Shown here: in pieces, positions 37,468-47,056 of the stretch
How the letters are laid out: each line of letters opens with the position of its first letter
How positions within the stretch are numbered: position 1 is the first letter of the stretch
Origin: Paraneptunicella aestuarii
GTDB taxonomy: Bacteria; Pseudomonadota; Gammaproteobacteria; Enterobacterales; Alteromonadaceae
Assembly: GCF_019900845.1 (NCBI RefSeq)
Contig: NZ_CP074570.1
Coordinates: forward strand, 992,001 to 1,056,000
DNA length: 64,000 bases
Direction: 5' to 3'
The notes under the pieces: model-generated
The model's database searches: none
Told to the model about the DNA's origin: nothing
Seen by the model: the letters and a program-made list of their open reading frames with translations, nothing else
Position numbers and translations under genes: made by a program

Positions 37468-38292
37468 ATGCCTAATAATGGTTTCCAATTTAAACAGTTT
37501 TTTATCGCTCATGATCAATGTGCCATGAAAGTGGGCACTGACAGTATCGTGCTAGGAAGCTGGGTTGAATTTCATCAAGGGCTGTTTTCTGGCGAGGCAA
37601 GAAGCAATGCCGATCAAGATGATGGGAATCGTGTAATCAACCTGTTGGATATCGGTACGGGAAGCGGTTTGCTTGCCGTCATGATGGCACAAAAGATTGC
37701 TGAATATAGTCAAACGCATCAGGTCGACATACTTCCTTATATTCAAGCCATTGAACCAGATGAAGCCGCGTTGCTACAAGCTCGTGAAAATATGGCAGCA
37801 AGCTTATGGAAGGATTGGTTTCAGCTTCATCATGGACGTATTCAAGACATTGCTTTCCAGCCAGCTTCCATGGATCTGATTGTTTGCAATCCTCCTTATT
37901 TTCAATCGCAACAGATGAGCCAAAACGATATTAATGCTGAGCGGTTTAGTCAGCAACGCAGAATGGCGCGTCATCAAGACTCTTTATCTTTGCATGAACT
38001 GGTGAATCAAGTGGCTCTTTTGCTAAAGCCTTCTGGTGAGTTTTACTGTGTTTTACCTTATGAACAAGCTGAGGACTTTATTCAGATATTGGCTGAGCAC
38101 TCTTTGCATATAAAAAGTCGGCTATCTGTTAAGGCGACCAGCATGAAACCTGTTAAGCGCATTATTTGGCGTGTCGTTAAGGAGCCGCCAACGGATGAAG
38201 TGCAAGAGCTGGAATTAGTGATCCACGATGCCAGTGGTGGATACAGTGATGATTACATTAAGCTGTGTCGCGCGTTTTATGTGAATTTTTAG
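37468..38292 (+). CDS. trmN6: TrmN6, tRNA1(Val) (adenine37-N6)-methyltransferase
   Basis: Methylates A37 of tRNA-Val. From ATG 37468 (MPNNGFQFKQFFIAHDQCAM) the protein is 274 residues, with AAGG upstream; an in-frame TTG at 37429 would add 13 residues without similarity. FIAHDQCAMKVGTDSIVLGSW is the family's N-terminal mark, followed by the SAM-binding LLDIGTGSGLLAVMMAQ and the NPPY catalytic motif of N6-adenine methyltransferases. It is slightly longer than E. coli YfiC (245). The central basic insert (about 40-60) may be species-specific. Confidence 0.9.
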   Translation: MPNNGFQFKQFFIAHDQCAMKVGTDSIVLGSWVEFHQGLFSGEARSNADQDDGNRVINLLDIGTGSGLLAVMMAQKIAEYSQTHQVDILPYIQAIEPDEAALLQARENMAASLWKDWFQLHHGRIQDIAFQPASMDLIVCNPPYFQSQQMSQNDINAERFSQQRRMARHQDSLSLHELVNQVALLLKPSGEFYCVLPYEQAEDFIQILAEHSLHIKSRLSVKATSMKPVKRIIWRVVKEPPTDEVQELELVIHDASGGYSDDYIKLCRAFYVNF

Positions 38293-38335
38293 ATGATTAT
38301 AGTGAAGAGGAAAGTAGTAAAAGAAAAGGAATGAC

Positions 38336-38370
38336 AGGTAGACACGAGCTAACAACATCTACCTGGGTTT
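38336..38370 (+). terminator. Possible terminator after trmN6
   Basis: AGGTAGA (38336-38342) pairs with TCTACCT (38358-38364), followed by GGGTTTTG. Long loop (15 bases), so moderate support. It also abuts the 3' end of the convergent CheW-like gene. Confidence 0.4.
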
Positions 38371-38378
38371 TGCGTTAA

Positions 38379-38756
38379 TTAAACGAAATCTTTCACGATG
38401 TGTTTTACAGAGCGATGATAGAAAGGCAGGCTAACATTTGGATCAACATTATCTGCTGGATAACCAAATAAACCGAAACGATTACCTTTACAGTGACTAA
38501 CAACCACCACATGCTTGGGTTCTTCATTTAAACTGCCGCGAAATGGGTCAATGACCGGAATCACATAGTTCTTAACTTTAATTAACCCAACACGGCGCTT
38601 GTCTCTGTACATAAAGCTGTCAAAGACTGGCTGATCCAAAATGGCATATACAGCAAATTTGGGGATCTGAATTGGCACATTTCGCCAGTGTAGCTGGACA
38701 ATCTGTAAATTCTTCACCAGATCTGACATAGCGTCGGGTAATTGAATTTCGCGCAT
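38379..38756 (-). CDS. Single-domain CheW-like protein
   Basis: 125 residues; a good Shine-Dalgarno (GAGGAGAGG) lies before the ATG. The fold reading is by pattern: YAILDQPVF...RRVGLIKVKNYVIPVIDPFRG, then HVVVVSHCKGNRFGLFGYPADNV resembles the CheW core, where the V-IP-V-D-rrG strand and the GLxVDxV strand recur. If right, it would couple receptors to a CheA, though the gene stands alone and no chemotaxis cluster is near. I cannot exclude another small beta-barrel family. Function otherwise unknown. Confidence 0.45.
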   Translation of the reverse strand: MREIQLPDAMSDLVKNLQIVQLHWRNVPIQIPKFAVYAILDQPVFDSFMYRDKRRVGLIKVKNYVIPVIDPFRGSLNEEPKHVVVVSHCKGNRFGLFGYPADNVDPNVSLPFYHRSVKHIVKDFV

Positions 38757-39099
38757 AACCGCCTCTCCTCAATATTAATACCGCAGGCTACGGCTTCCAG
38801 CCATTTTTCACCTCTTAAAACCTATCGAGTGATAGATTTGTTAAAAGTTCATTTTTGTAACTTTTACGTTATTAAATATAGCAAGGCAAATAATTATTGG
38901 AACTAATAATTGCACAAAAATTAATTAACCCGAGTGGAATAAAATCGACATTTTTAATTTTTTATGACAGGTTATTTTTTATTAAAAAAATAAATACTGT
39001 TTATCTTTCAAATGGATAGCTTGAAAATTTTAATTTTAAACATCCAAACGAAATCATCTATAAATGAATATTTTTATAATTTCTTGGTTAAATTCAGGA
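38757..39099. other. Gene-free AT-rich region
   Basis: 343 bases, very A/T-rich with runs of A and T around 38930-39090; no gene or clear regulatory element seen. It must contain the promoter of the CheW-like gene (reading leftward) and the end of the GNAT transcript. Confidence 0.5.
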
Positions 39100-39546
39100 T
39101 TATTTTGCGACTAAAGTATAGTAATCAAATTCAGTCATTTTCTTAAATCCCAACTTTTCATATAACGCTTGAGCATTAAAATTGTTTTTTGCTGTGGCTA
39201 ATTTTATGGAAAGCGCTTTTGTTTCTATTGCGTGCTCTCTTGCTGCGCCGATTAATGATGTTGCGACCCCCTGTTTGCGAAACGATTCATGGACATATAG
39301 GTCATTCAAGATCCAAACGTTGCGCATGGCAACCGATGAAAAACTTGGATAAAGCTGTGTAAATCCAGTTCCCTTGCCTGAATTGTCCAGTGTGATAAAA
39401 AACACAGAATCTTCATTTTCCAGGCGTTGCGCTACAAATTTACGTGAAGCTTCGATATTTGTTGGTTGCTGATAGAATTGACGATATAAATCAAAGAGTT
39501 CGCTAAGCTGAGATAGGTCATTAAGATTGGCTTGTCTGGTGTTCAT
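39100..39546 (-). CDS. GNAT-family N-acetyltransferase
   Basis: 148-residue acetyltransferase. Motif A is visible as LNDLYVHESFRKQGVATSLI (QxxGxA), with NAQALYEKLGFKKM as motif B. Typical small single-domain GNAT acting on a small molecule; substrate unknown. ATG 39546 lies 8 bases after folM, so it ends the fldB-folM-GNAT transcript. Confidence 0.85.
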   Translation of the reverse strand: MNTRQANLNDLSQLSELFDLYRQFYQQPTNIEASRKFVAQRLENEDSVFFITLDNSGKGTGFTQLYPSFSSVAMRNVWILNDLYVHESFRKQGVATSLIGAAREHAIETKALSIKLATAKNNFNAQALYEKLGFKKMTEFDYYTLVAK

Positions 39547-39554
39547 GGGGAACC

Positions 39555-40277
39555 TTAAGGTAGTTTTAGGTTGCGTCCCCCGTTGAGGGCAAGAACCTGT
39601 CCAGTAATATAGTGGTTGGTGAGCAAATAAAGTACAGTTTGGCTAAAGGTTTCTGCGCCCGCTTCGACACCTAATAGGGATTTTTGCAGTGCCTTGTGGC
39701 GATATTCTTCATCATCGGCATCATTAAAGATAATCATGGAAGGCGCAATGCTGTTTACCCGTATTTTGGGAGCCCATTTGCGTGCAAATGAACGGGTCAG
39801 ATTATCCATCGCCGCTTTCGAAGCAGCATAGGCGATATGCTTTTCACTGCCCGCTTCTGCAACAAAATCGCTAACGTGGATAATGTTCTCTAGCGTTTCA
39901 TGAAAATGCGCCTGCAAAGCCAGATTGATTAAATAGGGCGCTTTGGCATGAACTTGCATCATGGCATCAAATACAGATTCGGGTTGCTCCAAACTATCTC
40001 GATGCCAGCTTGAAGCATTATGGATAATGGCATTGAGGTTTGGGCATTGTTGTTTGGCAAGCTGAATGAAGTCTTTTACGCCCTGATCGGTACTGAAGTC
40101 GGCGAACAAGCATTGCACGCCCTGTTGTTGCAACATTTTTAGAGAATCATGCTGGGTGCGATAGGTGATCGTGACTTGATAGCCTTGTGCAACCAGTGCT
40201 TGCGCGCAGTGTAATCCTAAACGCTGAGCTGCTCCTGTAATAAGAAGGTGTTTCAACAATTGCTCCTCATTCCTCAT
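39555..40277 (-). CDS. folM: FolM, dihydromonapterin/dihydrofolate reductase (SDR)
   Basis: Short-chain dehydrogenase that makes tetrahydromonapterin and has side dihydrofolate reductase activity. 240 residues; the NADP motif TGAAQRLG is at about 14-21, HNASSWHRD follows, the catalytic Y150-xxx-K154 is in IAYAASKAAMDNLTRSFARK, and NSIAPSMIIFNDADDEEYR matches FolM of E. coli closely. Located 34 bases after fldB on the same strand, so fldB and folM likely share a transcript. Flavodoxin and pterin reductase side by side is suggestive but may be coincidence. Confidence 0.9.
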   Translation of the reverse strand: MRNEEQLLKHLLITGAAQRLGLHCAQALVAQGYQVTITYRTQHDSLKMLQQQGVQCLFADFSTDQGVKDFIQLAKQQCPNLNAIIHNASSWHRDSLEQPESVFDAMMQVHAKAPYLINLALQAHFHETLENIIHVSDFVAEAGSEKHIAYAASKAAMDNLTRSFARKWAPKIRVNSIAPSMIIFNDADDEEYRHKALQKSLLGVEAGAETFSQTVLYLLTNHYITGQVLALNGGRNLKLP

Positions 40278-40311
40278 TTAATCAATGTGCCAGCTCAGGC
40301 TATTGAGCTTT

Positions 40312-40878
40312 TCAGTCGTTCTTGAGCACGTCTTCAACCGCATCCATTTCAGCCAGAATCTGATCTACCCAAATAGCGATGCGCTCATCGGTTTTATCGA
40401 ACTGAGTTTCATCATCAAGGCTTAAGCCGACAAATTGAGAACCATCTTCGGTCAGGGCTTTGGAGGCGTTAAATTCATAACCTTCAGTAGGCCAATATCC
40501 AATAAAATGGCAGCCTTGAGGAGCAATTTTGTCGTGTAACATGCCAATAGCATCTTGGAACCAGTCCGGGTAACCTTCTTGATCACCTAAACCATAAATT
40601 GCCACGATCTTGTCTTGCAGATTCACCTGTTCGATATCATCCCACTGCGATTCCCAGTCTTCTTGCAATTCGCCAAAGTCCCAGGTGGAAATGCCGAAAA
40701 TGATGATGTCGAAAGCTTCAGCTTTCTTTAAATCCACATCTTTAATGTTGTGAACAGAAACTCTGTCATTGCCATTACAAGCTTCTTTAATTGCTTCCTG
40801 AATTTTTTCTGCTGCCATTTCAGTGTAGCAAGTGGTTGAACCGTAAAATAAACCAATGGGAGTTGCTGAATTTGACAT
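40312..40878 (-). CDS. fldB: FldB, flavodoxin 2
   Basis: Long-chain flavodoxin, FMN electron carrier, 188 residues from ATG 40878 ([20 protein letters not shown]). [18 protein letters not shown] and [17 protein letters not shown] match E. coli FldB almost residue by residue, as does the [20 protein letters not shown] region. An open frame extends about 98 residues upstream to 41172, but that part overlaps xerD on the other strand and shows no similarity. Starts 127 bases from xerD, divergent, as in the enteric fldB/xerD arrangement. Confidence 0.94.
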   Translation of the reverse strand: MSNSATPIGLFYGSTTCYTEMAAEKIQEAIKEACNGNDRVSVHNIKDVDLKKAEAFDIIIFGISTWDFGELQEDWESQWDDIEQVNLQDKIVAIYGLGDQEGYPDWFQDAIGMLHDKIAPQGCHFIGYWPTEGYEFNASKALTEDGSQFVGLSLDDETQFDKTDERIAIWVDQILAEMDAVEDVLKND

Positions 40879-41005
40879 AGTCTTTGAATGATAAAAAACG
40901 TGTTGCGATAAATTATGGTGCGCGATTGTAACATGGTTGAGCAAATAAACACTGCAACGTGTTACTATTCTTAGACTCCTGAAATATAACCACTTTAATT
41001 CTTTT

Positions 41006-41947
41006 ATGACGCGTCCAGATCGCCGAGTTAAGCCTCGTAACCTATCCGAATCTAATGCTGAAATAATAGAGCAGTTTATCGATTCGTTATGGCTGGAAAA
41101 GGGGTTAAGTAAGCACACACTTAGTGCATATCGTACGGATTTATCCAAATTCGCTGAGTTTTTGAAAGTCAATCAAGGTGCGAGTGAGTTATGTGATATT
41201 CAAGGGGGAGATATTAATCATTATCTGGCTCAGCGCTATGAGCAGGGATTTTCTGAGCGCAGCACTGCGCGATTTTTAAGTAGTCTCAGAGCCTTTTTCA
41301 AGTGGCTGCATGAACAGCAAATGCGGGAAGATAATCCACTGTCTCTGATCCATAATCCCAAGCTTTCCAAACCCTTGCCTAAAGTGATATCCGAAGCACA
41401 AGTACAAGACTTACTGGAAGCTCCACTTTATGAAGAAGACAGCGTGCAATTGCGCGACAAAGCAATGCTCGAACTGTTGTATGCCTCTGGTTTGCGGGTA
41501 TCTGAATTAATCGGTTTGTCGCTGAATCAGGTGAGTTTACAACAAGGATTGATTCGGGTGACGGGTAAGGGAAATAAAGAACGTTTAGTGCCAATGGGAG
41601 AATTGGCGATTGAATGGATCAATGAATTTTTACGTAAAGGACGCCCAGATTTGCTAAAAGGACGTAGCGATATTTTATTTCCCAGCAGCCGAGGCACAAT
41701 GATGACCCGGCAAACCTTCTGGCATCGTATTAAGTATTATGCTCAAAAAGCCAATATCGACTCGCGAATTTTATCGCCTCACACACTTCGTCATGCGTTT
41801 GCTACTCACTTGTTGAACCATGGCGCAGACTTAAGAGCGGTACAGATGCTGTTAGGGCATAGCGACCTTTCCACAACGCAAATTTACACTCACATTGCCA
41901 CGGAGCGCCTACAAAAACTGGTTACAGAGCATCATCCCAGAGGGTAA
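41006..41947 (+). CDS. xerD: XerD, site-specific tyrosine recombinase
   Basis: Resolves chromosome dimers at dif together with XerC. 313 residues: N-terminal SAM-like core-binding domain (about 18-105), catalytic domain with the full tyrosine-recombinase set R164 (SGLRVSEL), K188 (GKGNKE), H259-xx-R262 (HTLRH), H285 (LGHSDL) and Y294 (TTQIYTH). Followed downstream by dsbC and recJ, the same order as in E. coli. The N-terminus has about 15 extra residues against XerD of enterics. Confidence 0.95.
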   Translation: MTRPDRRVKPRNLSESNAEIIEQFIDSLWLEKGLSKHTLSAYRTDLSKFAEFLKVNQGASELCDIQGGDINHYLAQRYEQGFSERSTARFLSSLRAFFKWLHEQQMREDNPLSLIHNPKLSKPLPKVISEAQVQDLLEAPLYEEDSVQLRDKAMLELLYASGLRVSELIGLSLNQVSLQQGLIRVTGKGNKERLVPMGELAIEWINEFLRKGRPDLLKGRSDILFPSSRGTMMTRQTFWHRIKYYAQKANIDSRILSPHTLRHAFATHLLNHGADLRAVQMLLGHSDLSTTQIYTHIATERLQKLVTEHHPRG

Positions 41948-42152
41948 ATTTAAAGCTGAACAAAGAGTAAAGGCAAGCTAAGCAAACGACCTAAACCAAA
42001 GCTGAATACTATAAGTAATATGTTAATTTGCGTAGAAATCCGTTCTCTGCGGAAATATAATGCCAAATCTTGGGTCTAATACTTTGAATATTCATGTTTA
42101 GACAACAGCAGATACAACGAGTGGTACAACACCACGTTAATCGGGATTTTTT

Positions 42153-42878
42153 ATGCAAATCATAACTCGTGTCATGGCTTTGGTATTGGTTGCTTTTGCC
42201 TTTGTGGCTCAAGCGCAAGAAGTAGCCGCCGTTGACGGTAAAACAGCCGTTAAAGAAAAAATTGAAAACCTGTTGAAAATGGACGTTATCAGCGTTACTC
42301 CATCACCCATTGATGGCTTATATCAAGCGATGACCGAACGTGGTTTGTTTTATGTCAGTGCCGATGCCAGGTATTTTGTTCATGGGCGCATCTTCAACCT
42401 TGATGAAGGCATGCGCAATATGACAGAAGAAGCGCTTTCCGGAGCTCGCCTTGATGGTCTTAAAGCTTTCCAAAACGACATGATTGAGTTCAAAGCTAAA
42501 GATGAAAAATATGCTGTAACCGTATTTACCGATATCACATGTGGTTACTGCCGTAAGTTGCATAACGAAATGGACGAATATAACAAGCGTGGTATCACTG
42601 TTCGTTATTTGGCGTTTCCTCGTGGTGGCCCTCAAAGCCAGGGTTTCAGTGATATGCAGTCAGTTTGGTGCGCTAAAGATAAGCAGGCTGCTTTGACCGC
42701 TGCTAAAAATGGTGGAGAAGTTGAACCTGCTGTGTGCGACGACAAGGTTCATGAAGAATATATGTTTGGTCAGCAAGTGGGCGTAACCGGTACTCCTGCC
42801 ATTGTTTTGGCTGATGGAACCATGATGCCAGGCTATCAGCCGGCTGCTCAACTTGAGCAACTGCTGAGCGCAATGTAG
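42153..42878 (+). CDS. dsbC: DsbC, periplasmic disulfide isomerase
   Basis: Rearranges wrong disulfides in the periplasm; V-shaped dimer kept reduced by DsbD. 241 residues; signal peptide about 1-22 (cleavage after AQA). The dimerisation domain (about 25-85) precedes the thioredoxin domain with active site C130-GY-C133 (FTDITCGYC) and the cis-Pro in TGTPAIV. A second Cys pair in VWCAKDK and AVCDD matches the structural disulfide of DsbC. Confidence 0.95.
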   Translation: MQIITRVMALVLVAFAFVAQAQEVAAVDGKTAVKEKIENLLKMDVISVTPSPIDGLYQAMTERGLFYVSADARYFVHGRIFNLDEGMRNMTEEALSGARLDGLKAFQNDMIEFKAKDEKYAVTVFTDITCGYCRKLHNEMDEYNKRGITVRYLAFPRGGPQSQGFSDMQSVWCAKDKQAALTAAKNGGEVEPAVCDDKVHEEYMFGQQVGVTGTPAIVLADGTMMPGYQPAAQLEQLLSAM

Positions 42879-42909
42879 TTTTAACCTGACTTTATAGCAT
42901 TATTAAATC

Positions 42910-44625
42910 TTGAATATTCAACAACGCCCGTCTGTTACGACAGATGGGCTTTCTTCTGATTTACACCCTGTCATTCAACAAATCTATGCCCGTCGAGGAG
43001 CATTAACTGACGCTGATGTGCAGCGAACTACTTCTCATTTACAGCATTATCAAGGCTTGAAAGGTATTTCCGAAGCAGTGGCTATTTTGGCGTCGGCCAT
43101 GGCTGAGCAGAAGCATATTATGGTGGTGGGTGATTTCGACGCCGATGGCGCAACAAGCACTGCTCTGGTCATTCGTGCTCTTAATCAATTAGGCAATAAA
43201 AAGCACAGTTATTTGGTGCCGAACCGATTTGAATTTGGTTATGGTCTGAGCCCTGAAATTGTCACCATGGCGTATGAGCAGGGCGCAGAGCTAATTATCA
43301 CAGTAGATAACGGCATTAGCTGTATTGAAGGTGTGGCGTTGGCAAAACAGAAGGGAATGTCGGTAGTGATCACCGATCACCATTTACCCGCTGAGCAGCT
43401 ACCCAATGCTGATGCCATAGTTAACCCCAATCAATCCGGTTGCGAGTTTGCCTCTAAAAACCTTGCCGGAGTGGGCGTTGCTTTTTATCTCATGATGGCA
43501 TTGCTTCGACATTTGCAGCAGTCGAACTGGTTTGCCGAGCGGCAAATAAGCCCGCCTAATCTAACTAATCTGCTGGATTTAGTGGCTTTGGGTACGGTTG
43601 CTGACGTAGTGAAACTGGACGGCAATAATCGCATTTTGGTACATCAGGGCATTCAACGTATTCGAGCCGGGCAATGTTGCGCGGGGATTAATGCCATGTT
43701 GCAAGTTGCCAAGCGGACTAACTCCGATATCGACGCTTCGACAATGGGCTTTGTGTTAGGCCCTCGACTCAACGCCGCTGGGCGCTTGGATGATATGTCT
43801 TTGGGCATCCAGTGTTTGCTTACCGATGACGAGTACACGGCGATTCATTTAGCCAGCCGTTTGGATAGTTTGAACAGTGAACGCCGTGAAATTGAATCCA
43901 GTATGCAAAAAGATGCAGACGCATTTTTGGCGCAGTTTGCTTTAGGCAATGACACCATGCCAAGTGGCATTGTGCTTTATGAAGAAACCTGGCACCAGGG
44001 TATTATTGGTATTCTAGCCGGGCGTGTTAAAGACAAGTACAACCGACCAACTGTGGCAATGGCGTGGCAAGACGAAACCACCTTAAAAGGCTCTGCTCGC
44101 TCTATTCCCGGTGTACATATTCGTGATCTGCTGGACGAACTCTATAATCGCTACCCCGGCATTATTCAGAAATTCGGTGGTCATGCCGCTGCCGCTGGTT
44201 TAACCATTAATGCAGATAAACTGGCGGCATTTATTAAAGTCTTCGACCAGTTATGTGAAGAATTTCTTGAAGGCATGGAATTGCAGGATGTGATTTTAAG
44301 TGACGGCCAGCTACAGAAAGAATGCTTTAATTTACCCTTTGCTCAGCAACTAAAGGCCGCAGGCCCTTGGGGACAAGGTTTTCCTGAACCTGTATTCGAT
44401 GGTGAGTTTCACATTGTGCAGCAGCGACTGGTGGGAGCCAAACACTTAAAGCTGGTACTGCGTAGCGAACAGGGCGAGGTTGTTGACGGTATTATGTTTA
44501 ATGTTGATTTGGACGTATGGCCTAACGAAGCTCAGAAAGCACAAGTGGCTTACAAGCTGGATATCAATCGCTTCCGCAATAACGTTTCTTTGCAATTGAT
44601 GATTGAGGCAATCGAGCCTGTTTAG
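42910..44625 (+). CDS. recJ: RecJ, 5'-3' single-strand DNA exonuclease
   Basis: Exonuclease of recombination and mismatch repair. 571 residues. DHH-family motifs: VVGDFDADGATSTAL, ITVDNGISC, ITDHHLPAEQ (the DHH motif), LDLVALGTVADVV, and GPRLNAAGRLDDM; DHHA1 region KFGGHAAAAGL. The start is TTG 42910, which gives alignment with E. coli RecJ from the first residues; no ATG lies in a suitable position and the Shine-Dalgarno is weak. 31 bases after dsbC. Confidence 0.94.
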   Translation: MNIQQRPSVTTDGLSSDLHPVIQQIYARRGALTDADVQRTTSHLQHYQGLKGISEAVAILASAMAEQKHIMVVGDFDADGATSTALVIRALNQLGNKKHSYLVPNRFEFGYGLSPEIVTMAYEQGAELIITVDNGISCIEGVALAKQKGMSVVITDHHLPAEQLPNADAIVNPNQSGCEFASKNLAGVGVAFYLMMALLRHLQQSNWFAERQISPPNLTNLLDLVALGTVADVVKLDGNNRILVHQGIQRIRAGQCCAGINAMLQVAKRTNSDIDASTMGFVLGPRLNAAGRLDDMSLGIQCLLTDDEYTAIHLASRLDSLNSERREIESSMQKDADAFLAQFALGNDTMPSGIVLYEETWHQGIIGILAGRVKDKYNRPTVAMAWQDETTLKGSARSIPGVHIRDLLDELYNRYPGIIQKFGGHAAAAGLTINADKLAAFIKVFDQLCEEFLEGMELQDVILSDGQLQKECFNLPFAQQLKAAGPWGQGFPEPVFDGEFHIVQQRLVGAKHLKLVLRSEQGEVVDGIMFNVDLDVWPNEAQKAQVAYKLDINRFRNNVSLQLMIEAIEPV

Positions 44626-44646
44626 GGGCTCAAAGCAGGAAAAATC

Positions 44647-44922
44647 ATGGCAACCGAGACACAAAAGTTATTGGCGAAACATCAGAAGCTGATCCAGTCA
44701 GATGGTCGAAAAGTAATATCTCATGTGCAACGTGAAGATGGTGAATGGATACAACACACCTTAATGTTGGAAGGGATGGAAGTACCGTTTAAGTTTAAAC
44801 GCAAAAAGAAATATCAGTCGCTAAAAGGCGCGCGGGTCAACCTGATCTACTATCCTGAAACCGAAAATGTTGCCGGGATGGAGTTTGAAATGATGAAAGT
44901 GGTGCGTTTAAAGCGGACTTAA
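44647..44922 (+). CDS. Conserved-looking small basic protein of unknown function
   Basis: 91 residues, no signal or membrane segment, about one quarter Lys/Arg with Glu, suggesting a small beta-rich protein (EGMEVPFKFKRKKKYQSLKG, then VNLIYYPETENVAGMEFEM). Family not recognised. It lies 21 bases after recJ and before recO, in what looks like a repair operon, so co-transcription is likely. Start ATG 44647 with AGCAGGA upstream. Confidence 0.7.
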   Translation: MATETQKLLAKHQKLIQSDGRKVISHVQREDGEWIQHTLMLEGMEVPFKFKRKKKYQSLKGARVNLIYYPETENVAGMEFEMMKVVRLKRT

Positions 44923-44980
44923 CTGTCTGTATAGAAGGCACTTAAAGGCCAACAGACTCAAGAGTAAGAGATTAACGATT

Positions 44981-45733
44981 GTGAGTATTCGTTCTGGTGA
45001 ACCTGTTACAGCGACGCTCTATGTTTTACATAGTCGGGCATACCGTGACACCAGCGCTATCATAACGGCCTTATCTGAGGAATTTGGCAAAGTCACTTTT
45101 GTTGCCAAAGGCATTCGGAGTAAGAAGAATGCCAAAATTGCATTATTGCAGCCGTTCGTTTCCCTGAGTGCGCAAATCTATGGCAGAAATGAGCTTAAGA
45201 ATTTAGCCAAGGTCGAAGCGTTAGGCATAGGACTATCGCTGTTCGATACCCGATTATATTCCGCCATGTATTTGAACGAATTACTAATGCGCTTGCTGCC
45301 TGTTGAAATGCCTTGTCCTGATATTTATCGACTCTATCACCAAGCGTTGCAAAAACTGGTTCATGGCAGTGATATTGAACCTGTTTTAAGAGAATTTGAA
45401 ATCGCCTTATTGCAGGATTTAGGCTACGGTATGGAGTTTCATAGCGATTGTATTACTGGTGATGAAATTCAGCCGGGAGTATTCTATCGCTTCGATTTGG
45501 AACAGGGGTTTAGCGCAACAGGCAATAATCAACCCAATGCGATTATTGGACAGGTGTTACTGAACATTGGTCAGCAGCAATGGGACACGGAAACCTTAAA
45601 GGTCGCTAAGAAAATCGTGCGTTTGGCTATGGCTCCGTTACTGGGAAACAAGCCGCTAAAAAGCCGGGAATTGTTTAGTCGGCCAGCCGGGCAAGTATCG
45701 AATTCGTCTGTTCAGCAGACAAAAAATGAATAA
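44981..45733 (+). CDS. recO: RecO, recombination mediator
   Basis: Helps load RecA on SSB-coated DNA in the RecFOR pathway. 250 residues; the N-terminal OB-fold is visible in ATLYVLHSRAYRDTSAIITA and GKVTFVAKGIRSKKN (family KGxR motif), followed by the helical C-terminal domain with RLYHQALQKL and QDLGYGMEF. Start GTG 44981. Next genes pdxJ and acpS keep the recO-pdxJ-acpS order of gammaproteobacteria. Confidence 0.93.
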   Translation: MSIRSGEPVTATLYVLHSRAYRDTSAIITALSEEFGKVTFVAKGIRSKKNAKIALLQPFVSLSAQIYGRNELKNLAKVEALGIGLSLFDTRLYSAMYLNELLMRLLPVEMPCPDIYRLYHQALQKLVHGSDIEPVLREFEIALLQDLGYGMEFHSDCITGDEIQPGVFYRFDLEQGFSATGNNQPNAIIGQVLLNIGQQQWDTETLKVAKKIVRLAMAPLLGNKPLKSRELFSRPAGQVSNSSVQQTKNE

Positions 45734-45845
45734 CCGTGTATCTGTGGCAAAGTACATTGATAGAAGATTAAAAGATGCAAGTCAGTAGAAGGCCACAGCA
45801 ACAAATATTGAGTTAATCGCAAAATAAGAAAAGGCATACTCACAC

Positions 45846-46577
45846 ATGAAAGACATTCTATTGGGCGTCAACATCGACCACATTGCCACATTACGTAATG
45901 CGCGTGGCACCAGTTATCCTGATCCTGTTCATGCTGCAGATATTGCTGAACGAGCCGGTGCCGACGGCATCACGGTTCATTTACGTGAAGATCGTCGTCA
46001 TATCGTTGACCGAGATGTGCGTATTCTTGCTCAAACCATCAATACCCGACTCAATCTGGAAATGGCTGTCACCGAAGAAATGATTGGTATTGCCTGTGAA
46101 GTTAAGCCGCGTTTTTGTTGTTTGGTGCCAGAAAAGCGCGAAGAGTTGACCACTGAAGGCGGGTTAGATGTGGTAGGTAGTTTCGATAAAGTGAAAGACG
46201 CCACGCAAAGATTGATGCAAGCAGGTATTGCCGTATCCCTGTTTATTGATGCTTCTCATGAGCAAATTGATGCTGCTAAAGCAACAGGCGCTGAATATAT
46301 TGAAATCCATACCGGACATTATGCCGACGCGACTACAGAAGAAGCACAACTCGCCGAGTTAGAGAAAATCACCGAAGGTGTGCGTTATGCTCATAATCTG
46401 GGCATTAAAGTGAATGCGGGTCACGGATTGAACTATCATAACGTAAAACCCATTGCGGCTTTGTTCGAGATTATTGAATTAAACATCGGGCATGCCATTA
46501 TCGCTCGCGCCGCTTTTGACGGCCTGGAAAAAGCAGTGGCGGATATGAAGCGCCTAATGTTAGAAGCAAGAGCCTGA
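45846..46577 (+). CDS. pdxJ: PdxJ, pyridoxine 5'-phosphate synthase
   Basis: Condenses 1-deoxyxylulose-5-phosphate with 3-amino-1-hydroxyacetone phosphate to give PNP in vitamin B6 synthesis. 243 residues, TIM barrel. [20 protein letters not shown] is the N-terminal signature; EDRRHI and the loop [11 protein letters not shown] with the C-terminal active-site His are visible. Length as in E. coli. Confidence 0.97.
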   Translation: MKDILLGVNIDHIATLRNARGTSYPDPVHAADIAERAGADGITVHLREDRRHIVDRDVRILAQTINTRLNLEMAVTEEMIGIACEVKPRFCCLVPEKREELTTEGGLDVVGSFDKVKDATQRLMQAGIAVSLFIDASHEQIDAAKATGAEYIEIHTGHYADATTEEAQLAELEKITEGVRYAHNLGIKVNAGHGLNYHNVKPIAALFEIIELNIGHAIIARAAFDGLEKAVADMKRLMLEARA

Positions 46578-46641
46578 TAAGGGCTTTGCTTCCAGCAAAT
46601 ATCAACAGCGTGAACTTTCAATAAGAACAAACGGAAAAATC

Positions 46642-47022
46642 ATGGCGATTGTAGGTATTGGTACCGACATTGTTGAAATAGCTCGTATTGAAAAACAGCT
46701 TGTTAAGTCAGACCGATTAGCAAAGCGAGTGCTTACTCCCAATGAGCTTTCCGTGTTTGAAAATCATGGTTTCCCCGCTCGATTTCTGGCAAAGCGTTTT
46801 GCTGCCAAAGAAGCTGCGGTGAAAGCGATCGGCAATGGTATTGGCAATGGCGTGTCATTTCAGCATGTGGAAATTGCCAATCGAGACAATGGTCAGCCTT
46901 ATTTGCTTTTCTCGGGGGAAATGCAACGTTTATGTGAAGTGAGAGGCGTCACTCACAGCCATATCTCTATTTCCGATGAACAACATTACGCTATGGCTAC
47001 CGTAATCCTGGAGGCGCTGTAA
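46642..47022 (+). CDS. acpS: AcpS, holo-[acyl-carrier-protein] synthase
   Basis: Transfers the 4'-phosphopantetheine arm from CoA to acyl carrier protein. 126 residues. Signature GIGTDIVEIARIEK (metal-binding Asp9) and ARFLAKRFAAKEAAVKAIG (Glu/Lys of the catalytic helix), ending HISISDEQHYAMATVIL. Directly follows pdxJ as in many gammaproteobacteria. Confidence 0.97.
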   Translation: MAIVGIGTDIVEIARIEKQLVKSDRLAKRVLTPNELSVFENHGFPARFLAKRFAAKEAAVKAIGNGIGNGVSFQHVEIANRDNGQPYLLFSGEMQRLCEVRGVTHSHISISDEQHYAMATVILEAL

Positions 47023-47056
47023 ATGACATTGGTATTTAACACAAGGAGTTTGAACG

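Noticed and set aside
41006..41172. Upstream extension of the fldB frame
   Set aside because: About 98 codons would lie antisense to xerD; the FldB similarity begins at 40878.
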